Assembly: GCA_018382295.1 (NCBI GenBank)
Contig: JAGZQF010000018.1
Location: 1-30,168 of the forward strand
DNA: 30,168 nt
Source: Collinsella sp.
Lineage (GTDB): Bacteria > Actinomycetota > Coriobacteriia > Coriobacteriales > Coriobacteriaceae
Direction: 5' to 3'
Of this stretch, positions 24,248 to 30,168 are shown in pieces. A model generated the notes under the pieces. That model was given only the letters and a program-made list of their open reading frames with translations, had not been told where the DNA came from and made no database searches. The stretch's first letter is position 1. Every line of letters starts with the position of its first letter. The translations under genes were made by a program, and so were the position numbers.

Positions 24248-25091
24248 GTGCGAGAGCAATGTTAATGAGCTGATTGTCCCCGGGCTCGTGGGAATTCCTG
24301 GAACGGTTTCGTCAAGGCTCGCAGAATATCGGGACTGGCGCGGTGATGTCCAAGCAGATGTTTCTGATTTAGAGACATGCGCTTCGAATCTTGAGATTCA
24401 AGGCCTGGCCATTACGGCGATTGACTTTGTTAACCCCTGCGCCCGTTACTCGGAGGTCTCCTTTGAGCTCGGTGACGATGCGATTCACGCTCGTTTGATC
24501 GAGCCTGTCGGTCGTGCCCGAGTGTCTGAGCGCGTGCCGCTGTGCCTGATGTTCCACGATATCGATCGGCCTGTGCGCGGCTGGCATCACATGACGAGAT
24601 TTGCCGCCATGGGGTATGCCGTCCTCGCGCTGGATGACGATGTTGCTGGTGCGGACGACCTGCAGCGGGGGATTTCTTCGCCCGCTTTTGTCGAGCGCGT
24701 CCGTTGGGGTTGCGCGCTGGCGAAGGTGGCGCGCAATCTTGATGGCATGGACCCCGACCGCATCTTTGCATGGGGCGAGGGTCTAGGCGGCGGAGTCGCG
24801 CTGGCGGTTTCTGCTCTGGACGAGCGGGGTCTCGCCTGCACGGCGGTTGCCAATCCGCTTCCTGGCGGCCTCGAGGCGCTGTCGTCTCGGGTGCGCGGAT
24901 CGGTGCTCATGGGCACATCGCTCATGGATACCGTGAGCGATCCCAAGGATCAGTTTGCCGTATTCAACGGTCTTGAGTGTGACCGGAGACATATCATCTA
25001 TGCCAAATACGCTCACGAGCGCATCAATGCGTTCGAAAACGAAGTCGTCGACTTTTTTAACCAAACGTTCTACTCGTGTTCTTTGGCCTAG
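24240..25091 (+). CDS. AXE1-like paralogue lacking the catalytic serine (probable pseudoenzyme)
   Basis: This 283-residue protein aligns by eye with the preceding esterase: the elbow RVFVNGASQGGG corresponds to RIFAWGEGLGGG, and GTGTADIVCPP corresponds to GTSLMDTVSDP. The nucleophile serine position is therefore Gly181, while the aspartate (D230) and histidine (H259, YAHER) are kept. It starts ATG 24240, inside the end of the first gene, with GGGAGGGG upstream, and keeps an open frame to the end, so it is a maintained gene and not debris. It most likely cannot act as a serine esterase. It may pair with the active copy as a heteromeric or regulatory subunit, bind ligand, or use other chemistry. 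About 40 residues are shorter overall than the active copy. The function is unknown. Confidence 0.75.
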   Translation: MSKCESNVNELIVPGLVGIPGTVSSRLAEYRDWRGDVQADVSDLETCASNLEIQGLAITAIDFVNPCARYSEVSFELGDDAIHARLIEPVGRARVSERVPLCLMFHDIDRPVRGWHHMTRFAAMGYAVLALDDDVAGADDLQRGISSPAFVERVRWGCALAKVARNLDGMDPDRIFAWGEGLGGGVALAVSALDERGLACTAVANPLPGGLEALSSRVRGSVLMGTSLMDTVSDPKDQFAVFNGLECDRRHIIYAKYAHERINAFENEVVDFFNQTFYSCSLA

Positions 25092-25159
25092 ACGGCCTGG
25101 ACACTGCCAACAAGAGTGGGCGGCATAGGGCTGCCCACCAGACAACTAAGGAGATTCTT

Positions 25160-26080
25160 GTGGCAACTCAGAAATTCACCGGCGTTATCCCTCCCGTCGT
25201 TGTTCCCGATACCGAAGACCACCAGCTCGATGTTGCCTCCTTTGAGCGCAGCATCAACCGCATGATCGATGCCGGCGTCGATGGCTTGTTCTTCCTGGGC
25301 TCCTCGGGCGAGGTCGTCTTCTCCACCGACGAGCGTCGCCGTCAGATCATCTCCGAGGCCGTCCGTATCGTCGACCACCGCGTTCCCGTTCTGGTCGGCA
25401 TCATCGACACCGAGACCGAGCGCATGATCGAGCACGGTAAGGTCGCTCAGGAGCTGGGCGCCGATGCGCTTGTCGCCACCTGCCCGTTCTATGCCCTGCA
25501 GGGCATGACCGAGGTCGAGGAGCACTTCCGCATCCTGCATGAGGAACTCGACCTGCCCATCTTCGCCTATGACATCCCCGTGTGTGTCCACACCAAGCTC
25601 CCGTGGAAGCTCCTTGCCAAGCTCGGTGCCGAGGGCGTTCTGGCCGGCGTCAAGGATTCCTCGGGTGATGACATCTCGTTCCGCTACCTCGTTCAGGAGA
25701 ACGAGAAGAACGGCCATCCGATGAGCATCCTCACCGGTCACGAGGTTGTTGTCGACGGCGCCTACCTCGGTGGCGCCGACGGTTCCGTTCCGGGTCTCGC
25801 CAACGTTGAGCCCGAGGGCTACGTGCGTCAGTGGAAGGCCGCTCAGGCTGGTGACTGGGCTACCGTCAAGGCCGAGCAGGATCGCCTCAATGAGATTTCG
25901 CACATCTGGGATGTCACCTCGGGCGTCCAGGGTTATGCCGGTGGCGTCGGCGCCTTCAAGACCGCTATGAACCTCATGGGTATCTTCGACAGCCCGACCA
26001 TGCCGCGCCCGGTGAAGGCCATGACCGGCGAGAACGTCGAGGCGATCAAGAAGGTCCTCCAGGACAACGGTCTCCTGTAA
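25160..26080 (+). CDS. nanA: N-acetylneuraminate lyase, DapA/NanA superfamily
   Basis: The 306-residue TIM-barrel protein belongs to the dihydrodipicolinate synthase/N-acetylneuraminate lyase superfamily of class I aldolases. It shows the carboxylate-binding GSSGE (47-51), Y137 in YDIP and the Schiff-base lysine K165 in GVKDSSGD. The last two positions coincide with those I recall for Escherichia coli NanA. The expected reaction splits N-acetylneuraminate to ManNAc and pyruvate. The true DapA-type GTTGE and NanA-type GSTGE both differ from GSSGE here, so the assignment rests on the neighbouring nanK and nanE genes. A housekeeping lysine-pathway role is unlikely in this context. GTG 25160 has AAGGAG six bases upstream. 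The longer in-frame start at 25076 lies inside the preceding gene. Confidence 0.82.
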   Translation: MATQKFTGVIPPVVVPDTEDHQLDVASFERSINRMIDAGVDGLFFLGSSGEVVFSTDERRRQIISEAVRIVDHRVPVLVGIIDTETERMIEHGKVAQELGADALVATCPFYALQGMTEVEEHFRILHEELDLPIFAYDIPVCVHTKLPWKLLAKLGAEGVLAGVKDSSGDDISFRYLVQENEKNGHPMSILTGHEVVVDGAYLGGADGSVPGLANVEPEGYVRQWKAAQAGDWATVKAEQDRLNEISHIWDVTSGVQGYAGGVGAFKTAMNLMGIFDSPTMPRPVKAMTGENVEAIKKVLQDNGLL

Positions 26081-26110
26081 AGCTTCCCCGGGCACCCGAC
26101 CTCGCCGTTC

Positions 26111-26152
26111 AACCGTGCGGCCATGACCCATTAGATCAATGGTCACACGGTT
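26111..26152 (+). repeat. intra-operon hairpin between nanA and nanK
   Basis: AACCGTG (26111-26117) pairs with CACGGTT (26146-26152). Nested inside, TGACC/GGTCA (26124-26128 with 26141-26145) continues as ATT/AAT with a bulged C. The following tail is not T-rich. The rest of the 173-base gap contains a T run (26229-26234) and a TCTCC-TAA-GGAGA dyad at 26236-26248 that includes the nanK ribosome site and might lower its translation. Confidence 0.5.
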
Positions 26153-26253
26153 TCTTGGCGATCTCGGGCACCTGGAAAACCTTTTCCGCGCTGTGACGGC
26201 TAGCCTGACGGCGCATTTCCTGTAGTTGTTTTTTATCTCCTAAGGAGAGCGAC

Positions 26254-27219
26254 ATGGAGAACAAGTACGTCTGCTCTGTCGATATCGGCGGAACTAAGAT
26301 CGCGACTGCCATCATGGAGTACCCGGCTGACGGTAGTGTGCCCCATCCTGTTTTTGAGGCCGAGGTTCCCACCGAGGCCCAAGAGGGCGGCGAGGCCGTC
26401 TTCCAGCGTATCGAGGCGTCCATCAAGGCTGCTCTCGAGGCGAATCCCGATGTCGAGGTCCTTGGCGTCGGTATCGGTGCTGCCGGCGTCGTCGATCCCA
26501 AGACGGGCGCCATCGCGTATGCCAACGAGATCATGCCCGGCTGGTCCGGCGTTCAGTTGGGGCCGCGTCTGCGCGAGGACCTTGGTCTTCCCGTTGCCGT
26601 GGTGGGCGACGTGCAGGCTCATGCTCTGGGCGAGGCCCACTGGGGCGTCGGCAAGGGCAAGTTCTCCGTCTTGTGTCTGGGCATCGGTACGGGCATCGGC
26701 GGCGCATATGTCGAGAACGGCCGCGTGATGCAAGGCTTCCATGGTGCTGCTGGTCATATGGGCCACATCGAGTGCTCGGCTGCCGCTGGCATTCCCTGCG
26801 CCTGCGGACGTTCTGGCCATCTTGAGTCGGTTGCTTCGGGCACTTCCATTGGTCGTATGTACGATGAGCGCTTCGGTCGAGTTGACCCCAGCCGTCCTTC
26901 GGTCGGTCGCGACGTGAACGACCTGTGCCGTGCTGGCGACGCAAAGGCGACCGAGGTCATCCATGACGCCGGCTTTGCGCTGGGTGCCAGCTTGGGCTCG
27001 CTCGCTAACATCCTGGACCCTGAGGTCATCGTGCTTTCGGGTGGCGTGATTCACCAAGGTCCCGATTGGCGTTCACAGACGTGGAAGGATTCGGTGCACG
27101 AGGGCTATGCCAGCCAGGCGCTCGATCCGCTTCAGGACACGCCGATCCTCATCGGTTCTCTGGAGGGCGACGCGCCGCTCATCGGTGCCGCCGAACACCT
27201 TCTTGCATCGTTGAAGTAA
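26254..27219 (+). CDS. nanK: ROK-family sugar kinase, probable N-acetylmannosamine kinase
   Basis: The 321-residue ROK protein has the phosphate-binding DIGGTK motif (10-15), a catalytic aspartate D119 in VVGDVQAHALGEAHWG, the GIGTGIGGA loop (143-151) and the zinc-site region H168...PCACGRSGHLE (181-191). The usual third cysteine (CxCGxxGC) is His189, so the zinc would be held by His-Cys-Cys-His. It has no DNA-binding N terminus, so it is a kinase, not a repressor. Between nanA and nanE the best substrate is ManNAc, made into ManNAc-6-P with ATP. A glucokinase role is the main alternative, as ROK proteins are hard to tell apart. ATG 26254 has AAGGAGAG five bases upstream. A 140-base gap with a large stem-loop separates it from nanE. 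Confidence 0.82.
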   Translation: MENKYVCSVDIGGTKIATAIMEYPADGSVPHPVFEAEVPTEAQEGGEAVFQRIEASIKAALEANPDVEVLGVGIGAAGVVDPKTGAIAYANEIMPGWSGVQLGPRLREDLGLPVAVVGDVQAHALGEAHWGVGKGKFSVLCLGIGTGIGGAYVENGRVMQGFHGAAGHMGHIECSAAAGIPCACGRSGHLESVASGTSIGRMYDERFGRVDPSRPSVGRDVNDLCRAGDAKATEVIHDAGFALGASLGSLANILDPEVIVLSGGVIHQGPDWRSQTWKDSVHEGYASQALDPLQDTPILIGSLEGDAPLIGAAEHLLASLK

Positions 27220-27236
27220 ACATAACTACCAAGTGC

Positions 27237-27334
27237 GCCTTCTGAGGTGCCGCAGATTGACGTGAAAGAGGAGCGAAGCGTACTTCGGTACGCGAGCGAC
27301 GGTTTGAACGTCAAGGTGCGGTGTCTCAGAAGGC
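27237..27334 (+). repeat. 98-nt symmetric stem-loop element between nanK and nanE
   Basis: The element is symmetric about its centre. The outer arms GCCTTCTGAG (27237-27246) and CTCAGAAGGC (27325-27334) are perfect. Moving inward there are three G-U pairs, five pairs, a 2x2 mismatch, seven pairs (TTGACGT side), another mismatch, and then an internal loop. The tip is a 6-bp stem GCGTAC/GTACGC (27278-27283 with 27288-27293) closed by TTCG, the very stable UUCG tetraloop. The wobble pairs are G-U when read as plus-strand RNA, pointing to function as RNA. It resembles mobile or repeated palindromic elements (REP/MITE-like), but no second copy occurs in this window. Confidence 0.7.
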
Positions 27335-27359
27335 TGTTTTGAGAAAGGTTGAGTCGAAC

Positions 27360-28046
27360 ATGACCGTTGATCCTTTGATCCAGTCCCTGAAGGGCAAGCT
27401 CGTCGTGAGTGTTCAGGCGTATATGGGCGAGCCGCTTCGTACGCCCGAGACCATGGCTCAAATGTCTCGCGCCTGCGAGCTTGGCGGCGCCGCCGCCATT
27501 CGCTGCCAGGGTCTTGCCGACATCGCCGCCATTAAGGGCCGCTGTGAGGTCCCCGTCATTGGCTTGTGGAAGGATGGACACGAGGGCGTTTACATCACAC
27601 CGACGCTGCGCCACGCTCGCGCCTGCGTTGCTGCGGGTGCCGATATCGTGGCGATCGACGCCACTGATCGCCCACGTCCCGATGGCAAGACCGTCGAGGA
27701 CACCTTCCGTCCGCTGCACGAGGAGGGTGTGCTCCTGATGGCCGACTGCGCCACCATCAAGGACATTCGCCGTGCGGTTGATATGGGCTTTGACCTGGTA
27801 TCCACTACGCTTTCTCATGGTGTCGCCGCCATCGACTGCACCATGGCCGATGGCCCCGATCTGCCGCTCCTGCGTCAGGCGACCGAGGAATTCCCCGGTC
27901 TTCCCATCATCTGCGAGGGCCGCGTGCACACGCCCGAGGAGGCCCGCGCCGCGATTGATGCGGGCGCCTGGGCAGTTGTCGTAGGCACTGCCATTACGCA
28001 CCCCACGAGTATTACAAGTTGGTTCAAGGCTGCGCTTGAGGCGTAA
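27360..28046 (+). CDS. nanE: N-acetylmannosamine-6-phosphate 2-epimerase
   Basis: The 228-residue TIM-barrel enzyme is clearly NanE. It has VVSVQAY near the N terminus, AIRCQG (46-51), the catalytic lysine K71 in IGLWKDG, the substrate-phosphate region AIDATDRPRP (98-107) and E186 in CEGRVHTPEEA, followed by GAWAVVVGTAIT. The length equals the Escherichia coli protein. It converts ManNAc-6-P to GlcNAc-6-P, the last step specific to sialic acid use. It is the most certain member of the block and anchors the pathway reading of its neighbours. ATG 27360 has GAAAGG 11 bases upstream. An in-frame GTG at 27321 lies in the stem of the preceding RNA element and is less likely. Confidence 0.93.
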   Translation: MTVDPLIQSLKGKLVVSVQAYMGEPLRTPETMAQMSRACELGGAAAIRCQGLADIAAIKGRCEVPVIGLWKDGHEGVYITPTLRHARACVAAGADIVAIDATDRPRPDGKTVEDTFRPLHEEGVLLMADCATIKDIRRAVDMGFDLVSTTLSHGVAAIDCTMADGPDLPLLRQATEEFPGLPIICEGRVHTPEEARAAIDAGAWAVVVGTAITHPTSITSWFKAALEA

Positions 28047-28073
28047 GACAGGCCTCGTATCCGCTTGGGGCGG

Positions 28074-28133
28074 TATACTCAATAAAGGCAATTGATCGCG
28101 CGGGATCCGCTGGCCGGGTCCCGCGCTTGTTTT
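28074..28133 (+). terminator. terminator/attenuator between nanE and rapZ, with an upstream -10 box
   Basis: GCGCGGGA (28098-28105) pairs with TCCCGCGC (28119-28126). The stem continues inward by four pairs (one wobble) to 12 bp with a five-base CTGGC loop, and the tail is TTGTTTT (28127-28133). It should end the sialic acid operon. A TATACT box at 28074-28079 lies just upstream, so transcripts of rapZ started there would have to read through this hairpin. That would make it an attenuator rather than a simple terminator. No good -35 is seen. Confidence 0.7.
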
Positions 28134-28144
28134 AGGAGGCACAC

Positions 28145-29065
28145 ATGCAAAAGGGAGATGCCATGGATGCGGCGGAGCGCTCGGAGCGCATCCCCGATAT
28201 CGTCATCATCACCGGAATGTCCGGATCGGGCCGAACGCAGGCCATGCATGTGTTTGAGGACATGGGCTACTTTTGCATCGATAACCTGCCTCCGCGTCTC
28301 ATCGCCCAGCTTGCCGAACTCGTCGGCATCAATACGGGCGTGGGCAGGCATCTTGCCGTCACCTGCGACCTGCGCAGCCAGGGCTTGTTCGATGAGCTGC
28401 TCGATGCCGTTGCCGCACTCGAGGAGCGCGAGATGAGCTGCGACATCGTGTTTCTCGAGGCCTCTGACGAGGTGCTGATCCGTCGTTATAGCGAAAACCG
28501 CCGCCGCCACCCCATTGCCAAGCCGGGAGAGACTACGGCCGATGCGATTCAGCGCGAGCGCCTGCAGCTGCAGGGCGTGCGCGATCGAGCCGATATGATC
28601 ATCGACACGAGCCGCCTGCGCACCTCTGCCCTGCGCAACAAATTGCGCATGGCGTTCTCCGAGCTGTCCGACCAGCAGCTCATGGACGTTCACGTGTTCT
28701 CGTTTGGCTTTAAGCACGGCATGCCCGTCGAGGCGGACATTATGATCGACGTCCGCTTCCTGCCCAATCCGTTCTACGATCCCGAGATGCGCACCATGAC
28801 CGGTCTCGATAAGAAAGTCTCCGACTTTGTTCTGGACCATCCCAAGACCCAGGAGTTCTGGAAGGCCTGGACGCAGCTGCTCGATACGGTCATGCCCGGC
28901 TATATCGCGGAGGGCAAGCCACAGCTTTCTATCGCCATCGGCTGCACGGGCGGTCAACACCGCAGCGTTGCCATCGCCGAGGCCACGGCACGTTATTTAG
29001 AAGGTGCCCAGTATCACGTGAGTATTTCCCATCGCGACCTGTCGCGCGCCAACACGAAAGCATAG
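28145..29065 (+). CDS. rapZ: RNase adapter / P-loop protein RapZ (YvcJ)
   Basis: The 306-residue protein is of the RapZ/YvcJ family. The N-terminal P-loop reads GMSGSGRT (24-31), followed by FEDMGYFCIDNLPP (37-50). The C-terminal RapZ signature GCTGGQHRSV lies near residue 267. In Escherichia coli RapZ steers RNase E to the GlmZ RNA and senses glucosamine-6-phosphate. In Actinobacteria its target is not well defined. The Walker A lysine is arginine here, as I recall for many actinobacterial members. ATG 28145 has AGGAGG five bases upstream. An in-frame ATG at 28163 is an alternative. whiA follows after six bases, without the usual yvcK gene between. Confidence 0.93.
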   Translation: MQKGDAMDAAERSERIPDIVIITGMSGSGRTQAMHVFEDMGYFCIDNLPPRLIAQLAELVGINTGVGRHLAVTCDLRSQGLFDELLDAVAALEEREMSCDIVFLEASDEVLIRRYSENRRRHPIAKPGETTADAIQRERLQLQGVRDRADMIIDTSRLRTSALRNKLRMAFSELSDQQLMDVHVFSFGFKHGMPVEADIMIDVRFLPNPFYDPEMRTMTGLDKKVSDFVLDHPKTQEFWKAWTQLLDTVMPGYIAEGKPQLSIAIGCTGGQHRSVAIAEATARYLEGAQYHVSISHRDLSRANTKA

Positions 29066-29071
29066 GCCTGC

Positions 29072-30001
29072 ATGTCGTTTACCGCCGAGGTGCGTGACGA
29101 GCTCGCGCGCTGCGAACCCGAATGTGAATACTGCGACTTGTCGACGCTTGCCGCCCTGACGCGTGTGAGCGGCACACTTTCGCTGGCCGGCTCCGGGCGG
29201 TATCGTTTGACGGTCGCGACCGAGACGGGCGCTGTCGCGCGCACGATGATCACACTGACGCATCGCATCCTTAAGCTCAAAACGGAATTCACCGTTCGTA
29301 AATCGGTCTTGCATAAGGTCCGTAACTATCTCATTACCCTGCCCGATCAGCCCGACCTGGACAAGGCTCTGGTGCTGCTGGGCATTCTCGACCGCAGGGG
29401 AGGGCTCGTAGCTGGTGTTCCCCGGCACATCGTTGCCCGTCCCTGCTGCAGGCTTGCCTACATTCGCGGCGCGCTCATCGCCGGCGGTTTCGTGGCCGAT
29501 CCCCGCGGCGACTTTCATTTGGAGATCGCGGTGCAGGGCGAGCAGTATGCCCGGGGCCTTTGCGATCTGTTGGAGCAGATTGGGGTCCATGCGCGTGTTA
29601 ATGCACGGCGGGGGTCATATGCCGTGTACATTAAGAGCGCCGAGGAAATCGAGCATCTTTTAAAGCTGATTGGTGCCAAGCGCAGCGTTGCCGAGATCGA
29701 GGAGGCGCGCGCGGTCAAGTTGGTTAAGAACGATGTGAACCGTCGCGTGAATGCCGAGCTGGCCAATCAGACCAGAAGTGCGGGTGCCGCCCAGCATCAG
29801 CTTGCGTTGATCGATGAGCTCGAACAGCGAGGTTTGCGCGACACGCTTCCGGACGCCTTGGCGGTCTTTTGCGACCTGCGCGAGCGCTATCCCGATCTGT
29901 CGCTGCGCGATCTGGGCGAGATGGCCGACCCTCCCTTGTCGAAGTCGGCCCTCTACCATCGTGTTTTGAGGCTTGAAAAGCTCATTGAAGCAAACAGGTA
30001 G
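29072..30001 (+). CDS. whiA: DNA-binding protein WhiA
   Basis: The 309-residue protein is WhiA, a sporulation and cell-division regulator in Streptomyces and conserved more widely in Gram-positive bacteria. The N-terminal part is a degenerate LAGLIDADG homing-endonuclease fold: CCRLAYIRGALIAGG (about 128-142) matches the family's LAGLIDADG-like helix. The C-terminal part is a helix-turn-helix (about 230-305) with DLSLRDLGEMADPPLSKSALYHRV. The length is normal. ATG 29072 lies six bases after the rapZ stop with no clear ribosome site, so it is probably coupled to rapZ. AT-rich regulatory sequence follows the stop codon. In many relatives gap and pgk come next. Confidence 0.93.
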   Translation: MSFTAEVRDELARCEPECEYCDLSTLAALTRVSGTLSLAGSGRYRLTVATETGAVARTMITLTHRILKLKTEFTVRKSVLHKVRNYLITLPDQPDLDKALVLLGILDRRGGLVAGVPRHIVARPCCRLAYIRGALIAGGFVADPRGDFHLEIAVQGEQYARGLCDLLEQIGVHARVNARRGSYAVYIKSAEEIEHLLKLIGAKRSVAEIEEARAVKLVKNDVNRRVNAELANQTRSAGAAQHQLALIDELEQRGLRDTLPDALAVFCDLRERYPDLSLRDLGEMADPPLSKSALYHRVLRLEKLIEANR

Positions 30002-30046
30002 TTGAGCGAAACTGTTTATATACGGATTTAACTGCTGTTTTACTCT

Positions 30047-30060
30047 TTAAAACGTTTTAA
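30047..30060. promoter_or_regulatory. 14-bp palindrome, LacI/GalR-type operator candidate
   Basis: TTAAAACGTTTTAA is a perfect 14-bp palindrome with a central CG in the AT-rich stretch after whiA. Its core TAAAACGTTT is the same as the motif at the sialic acid operon promoter (17343-17352). The next gene lies outside the window. A glycolytic gap gene would be usual, which would suit a sugar-responsive regulator. Confidence 0.45.
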
Positions 30061-30069
30061 CGTAAATTT

Positions 30070-30141
30070 GAGGTTGATTTTCAATCTCAACGCAACAGCC
30101 TGAACGGACCCCGCGTTTCCGCAGCTAGCGCAACGCGGAAA
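30070..30141 (+). promoter_or_regulatory. leader-like hairpins after whiA
   Basis: Two elements lie here. GAGGTTGA/TCAATCTC (30070-30077 with 30081-30088) is an inverted repeat with one wobble. Further on, CCGCGTT (30111-30117) can pair with AACGCGG (30132-30138), or TTTCCGC (30116-30122) can pair with GCGGAAA (30135-30141). The last two stems overlap and exclude each other. No T tract follows. This may be the leader of the next gene, whose start is not in the window; the last 27 bases show nothing further. Confidence 0.35.
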
Positions 30142-30168
30142 TAGCTCCCGGCACCTGGCCATCACTTC

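Noticed and set aside
25088..26146. Minus-strand open frame of 352 codons opposite nanA
   Set aside because: It is a shadow of nanA, with no motif and no promoter.
27220..27359. tRNA or small structured RNA gene between nanK and nanE
   Set aside because: The fold is a single long symmetric hairpin, not a cloverleaf, and no anticodon arm or CCA end can be placed. I kept it as a repeat or RNA element instead.
27321..27359. Earlier GTG start for nanE at 27321
   Set aside because: It lies in the 3' arm of the large stem-loop, has no ribosome site, and the family N terminus fits ATG 27360.
1..30168. CRISPR arrays, insertion sequences, prophage or toxin-antitoxin genes
   Set aside because: No regularly spaced repeats, transposase, integrase or phage-like products were seen on either strand.

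Overview
The window looks like a chromosomal segment of a Coriobacteriia actinobacterium, most likely a gut Collinsella or close relative. The evidence is moderately high GC, tight codirectional operons and an actinobacterial backbone order: coaE, uvrB, uvrA, uvrC, rapZ, whiA. The taxon is inferred from gene order and protein character, since no database search was possible. All but three of the protein genes on the backbone are recognisable housekeeping genes, and a catabolic block sits within that backbone.

Layout. A strong terminator at 60-89 closes an upstream unit. Next come coaE and a lytic transglycosylase, which overlap, and then uvrB with its own terminator. Four minus-strand genes follow, read from right to left: an LTA-synthase-like membrane sulfatase, a Mrp/NBP35 Fe-S carrier ATPase, a BaiN/HI0933-type flavoprotein and a second flavoprotein (COG2509 type). 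Then on the plus strand come uvrA, with a candidate LexA box upstream, and a tight ybaK/ebsC-murJ-uvrC operon. All three UvrABC excinuclease genes are therefore present.

From 17251 to about 28133 lies a catabolic block that I read as a sialic acid (N-acetylneuraminate) uptake and degradation operon. It encodes a Tat-exported family-5 substrate-binding lipoprotein, a permease, a permease-ATPase fusion, a second ATPase, an AXE1-type acetylesterase, an AXE1 paralogue that has lost its nucleophilic serine, a lyase (NanA type), a ROK kinase (NanK type) and NanE. The logic would be import, de-O-acetylation, cleavage to ManNAc and pyruvate, phosphorylation, then epimerisation to GlcNAc-6-P. The window shows no sialidase, NagA/NagB or local transcription regulator. 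The block separates uvrC from rapZ-whiA, which are usually close together in Actinobacteria, so it looks like an insertion. The usual yvcK gene between rapZ and whiA is also missing.

The most interesting non-coding signals are in and around the block. A 364-bp leader precedes the operon and can fold by eye into a three-way-junction RNA, followed by a hairpin with a competing alternative pairing and a possible Shine-Dalgarno sequestering stem. A 98-nt symmetric stem-loop with a UUCG tetraloop lies between nanK and nanE. Stable hairpins lie at most other wide gene boundaries. A TAAAACGTTT palindrome-type motif occurs both at the operon promoter and downstream of whiA.
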